From: Devosia neptuniae
GTDB taxonomy: Bacteria > Pseudomonadota > Alphaproteobacteria > Rhizobiales > Devosiaceae
Assembly (NCBI RefSeq): GCF_025452235.1
Contig: NZ_CP104965.1
Span: 806,001-870,000 of the forward strand
Reading direction: 5' to 3'
Length of the DNA stretch: 64,000 nucleotides
Made by a program: the position numbers and the translations under genes. Positions 27,017 to 37,391 of the stretch are shown one piece after another (position 1 is the first letter of the stretch; each line of letters starts with the position of its first letter). The notes beneath the pieces are model-generated. The model had not been told where the DNA came from. It made no database searches and worked only from the letters and a program-made list of their open reading frames with translations.

Positions 27017-28084
27017 TTACTGAATGATCCCAAGGGCTTTGCAACCCTCGACATAGCGATCGACGCAGAGCAGGTCGGCCGCCACGATATTCTTGTCGAT
27101 GATCTCGGCCTTCAGGTTCTCGGCAGTGACCACGGCCGGGGTGAAGAGCTGGGAGGGCGTGTCGTAAAGGCTCATTTCGGCCTTTGGCGTCTCGCCCTTG
27201 AGCAATTGCACCGCGACATTGGCGGCGGCGGCGGCGACGATTTCGCTGGGTTTGGAGATGGTATTGTATTGATCGCCCGCGATAATCAGCTGCAGGGCGG
27301 CGATGGTGGCGTCATTGCCGGTGACCGGGGGAACGGGGTCGACGCCGGCCGCTTTGAAGGCCGCGATAGCGCCGCCGCCAGTGCCGTCATTGGCCGCGAC
27401 GACGCCGACGATCTGGCTGCCGAAGCGGGTGATCTGGCCACTGGCCCATTGCTGGGCCTTGGGCGGAGCCCAGTCCGGAGTGTCGAATTCGGCCAGGGTT
27501 TTGTAGCCGCTTTCAGCCAGACCAGCATGAATGCCGTCCTTGATCAGGCCGGCTGCGGCATCGGTCGGGGAGCCGTTAATCTGCAGGATTCCGCCGCTAT
27601 CGGGTAACACACTGTTAGCTTTGAGATGCGCAACAAGCGATTCAGCGATCGCTTTGCCAATGCCTTCGTTGTTGAACGAGACATAGAAGTCGGCCTTGGC
27701 ATCGGGGATGGGTCGATCATAGGCGATGACCTTGACGCCCTGGCTTTGGGCCAGCGAGACGAGCGAGGCGGCGGCGGCGGAGTCGACGGGGTCGAGCACG
27801 ATGACCTTGGCGCCCTGGGTGATCACCGAATTGAACTGCTGCTGCTGTTTGGTCGCGTCGGCATCGGCGTTTTGATAGATGACCTTGCAGGTTTCGCAGA
27901 GCTTTTTCATCTCGGCGATGAAGCCGGGGGAATCGTGTTCCTCGTAGCGGGTCGAGGCCTGGTCGGGCATCAGGAAGGCGACAGTGGCATTGGCGATATC
28001 GGCGGCCTGGGCGAAGGCCGCCGTGCTGCCGAGCAGAAACAGGGCGGATGCCGCTGCGCTGCGTTTCCATGCGAATTTGGTCAT
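27017..28084 (-). CDS. Sugar/polyol ABC importer substrate-binding protein (XylF-like)
   Basis: A 355-residue periplasmic receptor of the class I sugar-binding (Peripla_BP_4) type. The signal peptide ends near AFAQA, giving the mature start ADIANATVAFLMPDQASTRYEEHD, as in xylose-type receptors. Two Rossmann lobes follow, with VIAYDRPIPDAKADFYVSF and VTGNDATIAALQLI. Two cysteines (CETC) early and one pair late suggest disulfides. The ATG at 28084 follows an AGGAAACC RBS. Ribitol or another pentitol is the likely ligand, judged from the linked dehydrogenase and kinase. Confidence 0.87.
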   Translation of the reverse strand: MTKFAWKRSAAASALFLLGSTAAFAQAADIANATVAFLMPDQASTRYEEHDSPGFIAEMKKLCETCKVIYQNADADATKQQQQFNSVITQGAKVIVLDPVDSAAAASLVSLAQSQGVKVIAYDRPIPDAKADFYVSFNNEGIGKAIAESLVAHLKANSVLPDSGGILQINGSPTDAAAGLIKDGIHAGLAESGYKTLAEFDTPDWAPPKAQQWASGQITRFGSQIVGVVAANDGTGGGAIAAFKAAGVDPVPPVTGNDATIAALQLIIAGDQYNTISKPSEIVAAAAANVAVQLLKGETPKAEMSLYDTPSQLFTPAVVTAENLKAEIIDKNIVAADLLCVDRYVEGCKALGIIQ

Positions 28085-28214
28085 GTGGTTTCCTCCATTT
28101 GCAGCCTTGGGCTGCGGATTTTTGAGACACGTGTTTGCTATCGCGGGGCGGTTAGAGCGCGCCCGCGTCTGGTCGTTCGGCAATATGGTTCTTCCTCCCT
28201 TGGTCCTCCGGTGA

Positions 28215-29099
28215 TCAGGCGGCTTCGGCCGCTCTTGCATTGGCCGCCAGCAAGGTCCGGAAGCGGGAGGGCGGCATGCCCTTTTGCGTCAGGAACTGGC
28301 GGTTGAAATTGGACAGATTGTTGAAGCCCACCGCGTAGCAGATCTCGATGATGGGCATGGCCTCGTCGCTCATCAGGAGCTGGCAGGCCAGGTTAATGCG
28401 CAGCCGATTGACATATTGCACCAGCGCCATGCCGGTATGGCGGCGGAAGCTGCGCGAGAAGGCGCTGGCGCTTTGCCCGGCAATGGCGGCCAGATCGCTT
28501 TCGTTGAATGGCTCGGTGAGATGGCCCCCGATATGGGCCAGAACCTTGTTGATGCCCACCGACATATAGCCGGAGGGGTCGGGCAGATAGCGGGAGCTGG
28601 CCAAAGTCCTGATATCGCTGGCCCGGCTCAGGGCGCCCATGACGCCGATGAACAATTCGATGCGCCGCACGCCCTGGGCCTCGATCAGCTCTTCGAGAGC
28701 CGGGGCGATTTCGGCGGCGGTTTGCGGGGAGAAAAGAGCCCCGTGCCGGCTGCGCTCGAGCACCCGCTCGAAGGCGCCGAGCTCGGGCAAGACCTTGATC
28801 GTATTGCCGATGAAATCTTCGGAAAATTGCACGATGCGGCAGCGCAGCGGAACACTGGCGCCATCGGGCAATTCGCTGACCCAGTTATGCGGCAGGTTGG
28901 GACCGGTCAGCACCAGATTGCCCGGCTCGAATTCGCCGATGAAGTCGCCGACGAAATAGCGGCCACGGGTGGCCACGACGTGATGCAGCTCATATTCGGG
29001 ATGAAAATGCCAGCGGACGGTGTGAAATGGATAGCCGTGCGACCAGGCCTTGAAGGACTCGCCGCGCCGGATCTGGACGACTTCGAGATCAGGTTCCAT
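28215..29099 (-). CDS. AraC-family transcriptional regulator
   Basis: A 294-residue regulator with an N-terminal cupin-like ligand domain (WHFHPEYELHHVVATRGRYFVGDF) and a C-terminal double helix-turn-helix ending in YAVGFNNLSNFNRQFLTQKGMPPSRFR, the AraC signature. The start at 29099 is preceded by GGGAGAGACGG; a longer in-frame reading upstream looks non-coding. It lies 130 bases upstream of the binding-protein gene on the same strand and most likely activates the polyol operon. Confidence 0.85.
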   Translation of the reverse strand: MEPDLEVVQIRRGESFKAWSHGYPFHTVRWHFHPEYELHHVVATRGRYFVGDFIGEFEPGNLVLTGPNLPHNWVSELPDGASVPLRCRIVQFSEDFIGNTIKVLPELGAFERVLERSRHGALFSPQTAAEIAPALEELIEAQGVRRIELFIGVMGALSRASDIRTLASSRYLPDPSGYMSVGINKVLAHIGGHLTEPFNESDLAAIAGQSASAFSRSFRRHTGMALVQYVNRLRINLACQLLMSDEAMPIIEICYAVGFNNLSNFNRQFLTQKGMPPSRFRTLLAANARAAEAA

Positions 29100-29304
29100 C
29101 CGTCTCTCCCCTGGCCTGCCAAAAGAAGCAACGCCGCTAGCAGGCCGGTTTGCCCGGTTCTCTGCATATTGGGAGCTTAGGCCCGCAAGGTCGCCGCCGC
29201 CACCACAGAGCAGGCGTCTCACCGATACTTTTTTGACCTTTATGGCTGCCAAACTGCCCCATGATGGTGGGTCAGGCCGTATTCCGGTACCGTTGGCGAG
29301 CCTC

Positions 29305-29362
29305 TTGACACTGCAAAATCAAAACTGCTAATGCGTAACACCAACAGCTAATACGAATTAGC
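29305..29362 (+). promoter_or_regulatory. Promoter with LacI-type operator boxes
   Basis: A perfect TTGACA (29305-29310) is followed at -10 distance by GCTAATGCG. Two boxes overlap and follow it: GCTAATGCGTAACACC (29327-29342, half conserved) and GCTAATACGAATTAGC (29347-29362, palindromic arms around a central CG). A third box precedes the binding-protein gene at 32042. The central-CG symmetry is that of LacI-family operators, so the regulator encoded at 29374 probably represses itself here. Confidence 0.7.
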
Positions 29363-29373
29363 GGATTGAGGAG

Positions 29374-30435
29374 ATGGATGTGTCCGCATCGCGGCGGTTG
29401 ACCCAGAGAGACATTGCCCAATTGGCCGGCGTCAGCCAGGCAACGGTGTCGCTCGTGCTCAACGAAGCCAAGTCCGCGCAGGGCCGTATTCCGCCCGAAA
29501 CGCGCGAACGCGTGCTCAAGGCCATTCGCGATACCGGCTATGTCGCCGATCCGATTGCGCGCAGCATGGTCAAGGGCGCCAACCGCATTCTGGGCGTCTT
29601 TACCTATGAGCCCGCTTTCCCGATTGCGCAGGCCGACTTTTATACTCCGTTCCTGATGGGGATCGAGGAAGCCGCCGAAAGCCTGGGCTATGATCTGCTG
29701 CTGATGACCGCTTCGGCGCGCGACAATAGCGGCCGCAAGCGCATTTTCGGCGAGAGTGGGCGGCTGCGGCTGGCCGATGGCTGCCTGATCCTGGGCAGCC
29801 AGTTCGATCGCGATGAACTGGCTCAGCTGGTTGCCGGGGATTATCCTTATGTCGCCGTGGGCCGGCGCGATGATGCCGGCGGGCCGGTGCGCTATGTCGG
29901 CGCCGACTATATTGCCGCGACCAAGACCCTGGTCGACCAGGCGCTGGCCAAGGGGCACCGGCAGTTTGCCTTTATCGGCACGACGGGTCCGGCCGAATCC
30001 ATCGCCGACCGCTGGCATGGCTTCCAGAGTGCAATCAAGGGCAGGGCCGAGCTGGTCCATGTCGATGCCATCGAGAATGGCGACCCGGCACGGCAATTGG
30101 CCGAGGTTCGCGCCAGCGGCGCAACGGTCGTGTTTTTTGCCGAAGTGCTGGAAGCCGTGGCCTTCGACAATTACGCCCGGGCACAAGGCGTCAAAATCCC
30201 GAGCGATCTTTCCATCGTGGTGCTGGGCAGCGGCACGCGCACCCACACCCTGCGGCTGCACCGCGCCTTCACCTGCTACGCCATTCCCCGCGAGGAAATG
30301 GGCAGGCAGGCGGCCGCCATGCTGGTGCAGACCCTGCTCGACCCCAGCCAGGTGCCGCAAGTGCTGCTGACCTGCGAAATCGTGGCGGGCGAAACGCTCG
30401 CTCCTCCCAATGCAAAGAAAGACAGTTTGAAGTGA
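29374..30435 (+). CDS. LacI-family transcriptional regulator
   Basis: A 353-residue repressor. The N-terminal helix-turn-helix RLTQRDIAQLAGVSQATVSLVLN and the hinge-helix region IARSMVKGANRILGV are classic, followed by a periplasmic-binding-protein-like effector domain. A TTGAGGAG ribosome site precedes the ATG. Its stop overlaps the GTG start of the oxidoreductase gene (GTGA), so regulator and enzyme are translated together. It probably controls the downstream importer through the box at 32042. Confidence 0.9.
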   Translation: MDVSASRRLTQRDIAQLAGVSQATVSLVLNEAKSAQGRIPPETRERVLKAIRDTGYVADPIARSMVKGANRILGVFTYEPAFPIAQADFYTPFLMGIEEAAESLGYDLLLMTASARDNSGRKRIFGESGRLRLADGCLILGSQFDRDELAQLVAGDYPYVAVGRRDDAGGPVRYVGADYIAATKTLVDQALAKGHRQFAFIGTTGPAESIADRWHGFQSAIKGRAELVHVDAIENGDPARQLAEVRASGATVVFFAEVLEAVAFDNYARAQGVKIPSDLSIVVLGSGTRTHTLRLHRAFTCYAIPREEMGRQAAAMLVQTLLDPSQVPQVLLTCEIVAGETLAPPNAKKDSLK

Positions 30436-32042
30436 CAGAATACAACGCGGATATCCTGGTGGTCGGCGGCGGGCTTGGCGGCGTGGCGGCAGCTTTGGGC
30501 GCCTTGCGCAATGGGCGCAGTGTCATCCTCAGCGAGGAGTTCGACTGGATCGGGGGCCAGCTGACCAGCCAGGCCGTGCCGCCGGACGAGCATACCTGGG
30601 TCGAGCAATTCGGCATCACCGCCAGCTATCGCGCCCTGCGCACCGGCGTGCGGCAATATTATCGCGACCATTATCCGCTGAGCGAAGCCGCGCGGGCCGA
30701 TCTGACACTCAATCCGGGCGACGGCAATGTCTCGCGCCTGTGCCACGAGCCGAGAGTGTCGCTGGCGGTGATGGAAGCCATGCTGGCGCCCTATGCGGCG
30801 GGCGGCAAGCTGACGATTTTGAAGCCCTATGTGCCCATTGCCGCCGACGTGGACGGCGACGTGGTGCGGGCGGTTACCCTGCGCCATCGCGACACCGGCC
30901 GCACGGTGACCTGTTCGGCGCGCTATGTCATCGATGCGACCGAATTGGGCGACCTGCTGCCGTTGACCGCGACGGAATATGTCACCGGCTTTGAGGCGCA
31001 GTCCGAAACCGGCGAACCCAGTGCGCCGGCCGAAGCGCAACCGCATAATCAGCAGGCCGTTTCGATCTGCTTTGCCGTCGACCATGTGGATGGCAACCAT
31101 GTCATCGACAAGCCGGCGCGTTACGATCACTGGCGGCAGGTGGCGCCCGCATTCTGGGGCGGACCGCTGCTCAGCTGGGACTCGCCCAATCCGCGCACGC
31201 TGGAGCGCAGCCGGCGGTTTTTCGATCCCAATCCGGTCGACAATGCCACCCGCGAAGTGGCCGACCAGCGCGCCAGCGCAGGCGACATGAGCCTCTGGAT
31301 TTTCCGCCGCATTGCCGCGCGGCACAATTTCCAGCCCGGCGCCTATGCCAGCGACATCTGCCTCGTGAACTGGCCGATGATCGACTATTTCGAAGCCCCA
31401 ATCATCGATGTGACGCCCGAGCAATATGCCCAGCGGCTGGCCGATGCGGCGAGCCTGTCCTATTCCATGTTCTATTGGATGCAGACCGAGGCCCCTCGCC
31501 CCGATGGCGGCCAGGGCTTCCCCGGCCTGCGGCTGCGCGGCGACATTACCGGCACCGAACATGGCCTGGCCATGGCGCCCTATATTCGCGAAAGCCGCCG
31601 TATCCGGGCCGTGACCACCGTGCTGGAGCAGGATTTGTCGCTTGCCGTGCGCGGCGATCGTGGGGCGGTGCATTATCGCGACAGCATCGGGGTGGGCATG
31701 TACCGCATCGACCTGCATCCCTCGACCGGTGGCGACAATTACATCGATGTGGGCGCCTGCCCGTTCGAAATTCCGCTGGGCTCGCTCATTCCGCGCCGCA
31801 TGACCAATCTGCTGGCGGCGTCCAAGAATATCGGCACCACCCACATCACCAATGGCTGCTACCGGCTGCACCCGGTGGAGTGGAACATCGGCGAAGTGGC
31901 GGGAATGCTGGCGGCGCATTGCCTTGACACCGGCCAGACCCCGCATGGCGTGCAGCAAGACGACAAGCGGCTGGCCGAATTCCAAAGCCATATCGAGCAC
32001 CAGGGCGTGGAACGCCGTTGGCCCGATATTTCCGGCTATTAG
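30432..32042 (+). CDS. FAD-dependent oxidoreductase (FAD_oxidored family)
   Basis: A 536-residue flavoprotein with the dinucleotide motif VVGGGLGGVAAA at residues 10-21 followed by EEFDWIGGQLTSQ. The C-terminal GCYRLHPVEWNIGEVAG is typical of the FAD_oxidored family, whose members are often in carbohydrate loci with unknown substrates. No signal peptide is visible. It starts with GTG, overlapping the LacI stop, and ends on an operator box. It probably oxidises the sugar or polyol brought in by the adjacent importer; this is inference. Confidence 0.78.
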   Translation: MTEYNADILVVGGGLGGVAAALGALRNGRSVILSEEFDWIGGQLTSQAVPPDEHTWVEQFGITASYRALRTGVRQYYRDHYPLSEAARADLTLNPGDGNVSRLCHEPRVSLAVMEAMLAPYAAGGKLTILKPYVPIAADVDGDVVRAVTLRHRDTGRTVTCSARYVIDATELGDLLPLTATEYVTGFEAQSETGEPSAPAEAQPHNQQAVSICFAVDHVDGNHVIDKPARYDHWRQVAPAFWGGPLLSWDSPNPRTLERSRRFFDPNPVDNATREVADQRASAGDMSLWIFRRIAARHNFQPGAYASDICLVNWPMIDYFEAPIIDVTPEQYAQRLADAASLSYSMFYWMQTEAPRPDGGQGFPGLRLRGDITGTEHGLAMAPYIRESRRIRAVTTVLEQDLSLAVRGDRGAVHYRDSIGVGMYRIDLHPSTGGDNYIDVGACPFEIPLGSLIPRRMTNLLAASKNIGTTHITNGCYRLHPVEWNIGEVAGMLAAHCLDTGQTPHGVQQDDKRLAEFQSHIEHQGVERRWPDISGY

Positions 32043-32057
32043 CTAATACGCATAATC
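32042..32057 (+). promoter_or_regulatory. LacI-type operator upstream of importer operon
   Basis: GCTAATACGCATAATC shares GCTAATACG with the palindromic box at 29347-29362 and starts on the last base of the oxidoreductase stop, 15 bases before the binding-protein ATG. It suggests a second point of control inside the gene set. A good RBS (GGGAGGA) lies between box and start. Confidence 0.55.
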
Positions 32058-32071
32058 AGGGAGGATCTTTT

Positions 32072-33331
32072 ATGCGCAGGACTATGCTGAAAACCACATT
32101 GGCCGCTCTGGCGGTGACGACGGGGCTGGTCGCCCCGGCCCTGTCGCAGGAATTGCGGATGGCGATCTGGAGTGCCAATGAGGCTCATCTGGCCTTGTTC
32201 AACGAGATCGCCGACGAATTCGAGGCCAGCCATCCCGGCGTTACCGTCACCTATGATTCCCTCGCATTCGAAGGCTATGTGACGACGCTGACCACCCAGA
32301 TTGCCGGCGGCAATCCGCCCGACCTGGCCTGGCTGTTCGACACGACGGCGCCCGATTTCATGGCGGCCGGCGCGCTCTATCCGCTGACCGACACTTTCGC
32401 CAAGACCGAAGGCTATGACATTGCCGACTTCCCGCCCGCCACACTGACCGCCTGGTCGCGCGATGGGGTGCAATATCTTTATCCGTTCTCGACCTCGCCG
32501 TTTGGCGTGTTCGTCAACAATGACATGGTCAAGGCGGCAGGCGCCAAGACCCCGGCCGAGCTGATCGCGGCCGGGGAATGGACCTGGGACAATGCCATTG
32601 CCACGGCGGCGACGGTTGCTGCCACCGGCAAGCAGGGTCTGGTCGTCCGCGATTTCGACTTCAAGATCTGGGAAAACCTGGCCGAGATCTATGCCGGATG
32701 GGGTGCCCATCCCTGGTCGGAAGATACCAAATCCTGCGCGTTCAACAGCCAGGAAATGGTTGATGCCATGACCTTTATCCATGACGCTATCTTCGTGAAA
32801 AAGGCCATGCCCGGCCCCGGCGTTTCGGCTGACTTCTTTGCCGGCGACGCGGCGATGACCACGACCCAGATCAGCCGCGCTTCCTTGCTGCCCAAGGACG
32901 ACAAGGCGTTTGATTGGGACCTGGTGCCGCTGCCTTCTGGCCCGATCGGGGAATATGCCTGGGTTGGCCGGGCCGGTATCGGCGTGCTGGCCAATGGCAA
33001 AAATCCCGAGCTGGCGGCCGAATTCCTCGCCTTCTTCTCATCCAAGGACAATGTGGCAAAGCTGGCCCGTTTCTTCCCGCCGGCCCGGCAGAGCCTGCTG
33101 ACCGCCGACGTGCTTTCGGCGGCCAATCCGCTGCTGACCAAGGAGCAGATCGAGACCGTGGTGATCCGCGGTGTCGCCACCGGCCAGTCCACGCAGCAGG
33201 TGCCCAATTTTGCTCAATTGCAGCAGACGGTCCGGGCCGGTCTTGATGGGCTGTGGCAGCCAGAGGCGGATATCCCCGGCGTGCTGAATACGCTGTGCGA
33301 TCGGCTCAATCCGCTGCTGGCGGCGAACTAA
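32072..33331 (+). CDS. Sugar ABC importer substrate-binding protein (MalE-like)
   Basis: A 419-residue periplasmic receptor of the family 1 extracellular solute-binding type. The signal peptide (RRTMLKTTLAALAVTTGLV, cleavage near ALSQ) precedes a mature start ELRMAIWSANEAHLALFNEI. The body has the usual GGNPPDLAWLFD and a late GRAGIGVLANGKNPELAAEFL. The ATG at 32072 is preceded by GGGAGGA. It is the first gene of a MalEFGK-type importer whose ligand is unknown. Confidence 0.88.
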   Translation: MRRTMLKTTLAALAVTTGLVAPALSQELRMAIWSANEAHLALFNEIADEFEASHPGVTVTYDSLAFEGYVTTLTTQIAGGNPPDLAWLFDTTAPDFMAAGALYPLTDTFAKTEGYDIADFPPATLTAWSRDGVQYLYPFSTSPFGVFVNNDMVKAAGAKTPAELIAAGEWTWDNAIATAATVAATGKQGLVVRDFDFKIWENLAEIYAGWGAHPWSEDTKSCAFNSQEMVDAMTFIHDAIFVKKAMPGPGVSADFFAGDAAMTTTQISRASLLPKDDKAFDWDLVPLPSGPIGEYAWVGRAGIGVLANGKNPELAAEFLAFFSSKDNVAKLARFFPPARQSLLTADVLSAANPLLTKEQIETVVIRGVATGQSTQQVPNFAQLQQTVRAGLDGLWQPEADIPGVLNTLCDRLNPLLAAN

Positions 33332-33342
33332 ATACGCACTCG

Positions 33343-33471
33343 TCTCCCTTCCCCCTGTGGGGAGGGATCAAGGGTGGGGGTATAGTTCCGCAGACACTGC
33401 GTTTGTGACTCACCCCCACCCCCTGCTTTTCGCCAGCGAAAAGCTGAGCCCTCCCCACAAGGGGGAGGGAG
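33343..33471. repeat. GC-rich dispersed palindrome, copy 2
   Basis: Arms at 33343-33380 and 33412-33471 are inverted copies; the right arm carries an extra internal hairpin (CTTTTCGC-cag-CGAAAAG). The CCCTGTGGGG and CCCCACAAGGGG cores match the element at 3371-3485. Here it lies inside an operon, between the binding-protein and permease genes, a position where a hairpin can protect or attenuate mRNA. Confidence 0.72.
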
Positions 33472-33484
33472 AAGGAAGTTAGGT

Positions 33485-34411
33485 ATGAGCATTGCCCTCG
33501 ATACATCGCAGGCGCGGCGCAAGCGCGGGTTCTGGACCATGGCGCGGCGCGATGCGGCCACCGGATATCTGTTCATCGCGCCGCAGCTGATCGGCATCGT
33601 CATCTTCGTGCTGATCCCGCTGGGGCTGGTGTTCTGGTATTCGCTGCATGAATGGAACGTGCTGGCGGGCTCGTTCCGCTTCACCGGCGCGGCCAATTAC
33701 GAGAAGCTGCTGAGCGATCCGGCCATTGGCGAAGTGATGAGCGTGACCGCCGTGTTCTCGGCGGGGCTGGCGCTGCTCAATATGAGCCTGGCGCTGGGGC
33801 TGGCGCTGCTGCTCAACCAGAAACTGGCGTTCATGACAGTGTTCCGCACGCTGTTCTTTTCGCCGGTCGTGGTGTCGCTGGTGGCCTGGACGATTGTCTG
33901 GAGCTTCCTGCTGCAGAGCAATGGCGGCATTAATGGCCTGTTGCAGATGATTGGCGTGGAAGGCCCCAATTGGCTGCGCAATCCGACCACGGCGATGATC
34001 TCGGTCATTGTCGTGCAGGCGCTCAAGAATGTCGGGCTCAACATGATCCTGTTTCTGGCGGCGCTGCAGGGCGTGCCGCGCGAGCTGTTCGAGGCTGCGC
34101 GGGTCGATGGCGTGCCGCGGTTCAAGCAATTCTATCGCATCACCCTGCCAATGATCAGCCCGACCATTCTGCTGGCGTCGATCGTGACCATTGTGGGGGC
34201 GCTGCAGGTATTTGCGCAGATCATGATCCTGACCCAGGGCGGGCCCGGCTTCTCGACCACGGTTCTGGTCTATTACCTCTATCAGCAGGCCTTCCAGTTT
34301 TACCTGTTCGGCTATGGCTCGACGCTGTCCATCGTGCTGCTGGTCATTGTCGGCGCGCTCACCTTCATTCAGTGGCAGTTGCGCAGAAAGTTCGTGTTCT
34401 ATGAAAACTGA
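33485..34411 (+). CDS. Sugar ABC importer permease (MalF-like)
   Basis: A 308-residue permease with six membrane helices after a basic lead. The cytoplasmic EAA loop is present as EAARVDGVPRFKQFYRITLP, the site that docks the ATPase. The ending [17 protein letters not shown] is typical of MalF/UgpA-like proteins. It overlaps the next permease gene by eleven bases. Confidence 0.9.
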   Translation: MSIALDTSQARRKRGFWTMARRDAATGYLFIAPQLIGIVIFVLIPLGLVFWYSLHEWNVLAGSFRFTGAANYEKLLSDPAIGEVMSVTAVFSAGLALLNMSLALGLALLLNQKLAFMTVFRTLFFSPVVVSLVAWTIVWSFLLQSNGGINGLLQMIGVEGPNWLRNPTTAMISVIVVQALKNVGLNMILFLAALQGVPRELFEAARVDGVPRFKQFYRITLPMISPTILLASIVTIVGALQVFAQIMILTQGGPGFSTTVLVYYLYQQAFQFYLFGYGSTLSIVLLVIVGALTFIQWQLRRKFVFYEN

Positions 34412-35243
34412 GCTCAGCCCCCGCGCGCAGGCGCTGGCCTATTTGACGCTTTGCGTGCTGCTCATCCCCTTCGTCTTTCCGACCTGGTGGATGGTCACTT
34501 CATCGGTCAAGCCGGTCAGCCAGATCTTTGCCTTTCCGCCTGATATCTGGCCGCGCGCCTTTGATTTTTCGTCCTATTCGGACGTGTTCAAGATTCAGCC
34601 TTTCGCGCTGCAATATTGGAATTCGGCCTATATCGCTGCCATCGTCACCGTGGGCACGATGATCGTGGCGTCGATGGCGGGCTATGCCTTTGCGCGGATC
34701 AAGTTTCCCTTCGCCAATGCCATTTTCATGGTGGTGCTGGTGGGGCTGTTGATCCCGTCCGAGGTGACGCTGGTGCCGCTGTTCCAGCTGTTTTTGAAAT
34801 GGGGCATGATCAATACGCATTGGCCGCTGATCCTGGTGCCGATCTTTGGCGCCCCGGCGGTGTTTGCCACTTTCATCATGCGCCAGTTCTTCATTTCGCT
34901 GCCGGTGGAGCTGGAAGAAGCGGCGCGCGTCGATGGGTTGGGGCGGTTCAAGATTTTCTGGACCATCGCCCTGCCGCTGGCTCGCCCGGCTTTGGCTGCC
35001 GTCGCCATCTTCACGTTCCTCGGCAGCTGGAACCTTTATCTCGAGCCGATCGTCTTCATCTCGAGCGCCGACAAATTCACCCTGCCCCAGGCGCTGACGC
35101 AATTCACCGACGCCTATGGCGGGCCGATGTGGAACATCCAGCTCGCCGCCGCGACCATGACGGCCATTCCGGTCCTCATCGTCTTCATCGTCGCCCAGAA
35201 GCAGTTCGTCGAGGGCTTGGCTCATACCGGGCTCAAAGGATAA
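34401..35243 (+). CDS. Sugar ABC importer permease (MalG-like)
   Basis: A 280-residue partner permease with [11 protein letters not shown] early, six helices and the EAA loop [21 protein letters not shown]. The ATG at 34401 overlaps the end of the previous gene; longer readings upstream lie in its shadow. The C terminus [15 protein letters not shown] is the standard MalG/UgpE ending. Confidence 0.9.
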   Translation: MKTELSPRAQALAYLTLCVLLIPFVFPTWWMVTSSVKPVSQIFAFPPDIWPRAFDFSSYSDVFKIQPFALQYWNSAYIAAIVTVGTMIVASMAGYAFARIKFPFANAIFMVVLVGLLIPSEVTLVPLFQLFLKWGMINTHWPLILVPIFGAPAVFATFIMRQFFISLPVELEEAARVDGLGRFKIFWTIALPLARPALAAVAIFTFLGSWNLYLEPIVFISSADKFTLPQALTQFTDAYGGPMWNIQLAAATMTAIPVLIVFIVAQKQFVEGLAHTGLKG

Positions 35244-35247
35244 TTCA

Positions 35248-36291
<1,044 letters not shown>

Positions 36292-36334
36292 GCTATAAGC
36301 CTTATCGTCCGAGGGGACGAAACAGGGATTAGCT

Positions 36335-37303
36335 ATGCCATTTAACGACCTTACCCATCCAGCGCTCGATGCCTATCGCAGCGCAGTGCAAGTGCCTGCC
36401 GATTTCGATGCCTTCTGGGCCGGGACGCTGAAAGAGGCCCGCAGCTTTGGCGGCGAAGCGGTGCTGGCGCGGCTTGATTCCCCGCTGCGGCTGATCGAGG
36501 CCTATGACGTGTCGTTTCCCGGCTTTGGCGGGCATCCGATCCGTGGCTGGCTGCTGCTGCCGACCAAGCGGCGCGATCCGCTGCCGCTGGTGGTGCAATA
36601 TGTGGGTTATGGCGGTGGGCGCGGCTTTGCCCATGAGTTGCTGCACTATGCAGCGGCCGGCTTTGCCTATTTCCGCATGGATACGCGCGGCCAGGGCAGT
36701 GGCTGGAGCCCGGGGGAGACACCCGATCCCATCGGTAGCACGCCGCAAATTCCCGGCATGATGACCAAGGGAATTTTGAACCCGGCCGATTATTACTATC
36801 GACGCTTGTTCACCGACGCGGTTCGCGCGCTCGATGCGCTGCTGCCGCTGTCGTTTATCGACCCGGAGCGCGTTGGGGTGACCGGCGGCAGCCAGGGCGG
36901 TGGCGTGGCTCTGGCAGTGGCGGGGCTGGATTCCCGGGTCAAGGCGCTCTCGACCGATGTGCCGTTCCTCTGCGATTTCCCCCGCGCCGTACGCATTGCC
37001 GCGCGCGACCCCTATGGCGAAATCGCGCGGTTCCTTGCGACCCATCGCGACAAGAGCGATGCCGTATTCGACACGCTGCGCTATTTCGATGGCGTGTGCT
37101 TTGCCGAACGCGCCCGGGCGCCGGCACTGTTTTCGGCCGCGCTGATGGACAATGTCTGCCCACCCTCGACGGTCTATGCCGCTCACGCCGCCTATGGCGG
37201 GCCCAAGACCATGGTGGATTACGAATTCAACGACCATGAAGGCGGCGGGCCCTATCAGCAATTGCGGCAGTTGGCGTGGTTGCAGGAGGCGCTGGGGGTC
37301 TAG
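36335..37303 (+). CDS. Acetyl xylan esterase / cephalosporin-C deacetylase family hydrolase
   Basis: A 322-residue alpha/beta hydrolase of the AXE1 family (carbohydrate esterase 7). Catalytic Ser186 sits in GVTGGSQGGG, Asp272 in ALMDNVCPPST and His301 in NDHEGGG. The family motif MDTRGQGSGWSPG is also present. These intracellular enzymes remove acetyl groups from imported sugars or short oligosaccharides. It follows the ABC operon by 43 bases with its own RBS, suggesting that the imported sugar is acetylated. Confidence 0.87.
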   Translation: MPFNDLTHPALDAYRSAVQVPADFDAFWAGTLKEARSFGGEAVLARLDSPLRLIEAYDVSFPGFGGHPIRGWLLLPTKRRDPLPLVVQYVGYGGGRGFAHELLHYAAAGFAYFRMDTRGQGSGWSPGETPDPIGSTPQIPGMMTKGILNPADYYYRRLFTDAVRALDALLPLSFIDPERVGVTGGSQGGGVALAVAGLDSRVKALSTDVPFLCDFPRAVRIAARDPYGEIARFLATHRDKSDAVFDTLRYFDGVCFAERARAPALFSAALMDNVCPPSTVYAAHAAYGGPKTMVDYEFNDHEGGGPYQQLRQLAWLQEALGV

Positions 37304-37391
37304 CGGGCGGGCGAAGCAGAGTTCCTTGTCTTCTGGGGTGCGGTCGCGGCATAGTCATGGCGCATATCGCACACCAGGAGAGGAAACTACG

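Noticed and set aside
27017..28240. Longer start for the XylF-like receptor at 28240
   Set aside because: The added 52 residues would block the clear signal peptide that begins at 28084.
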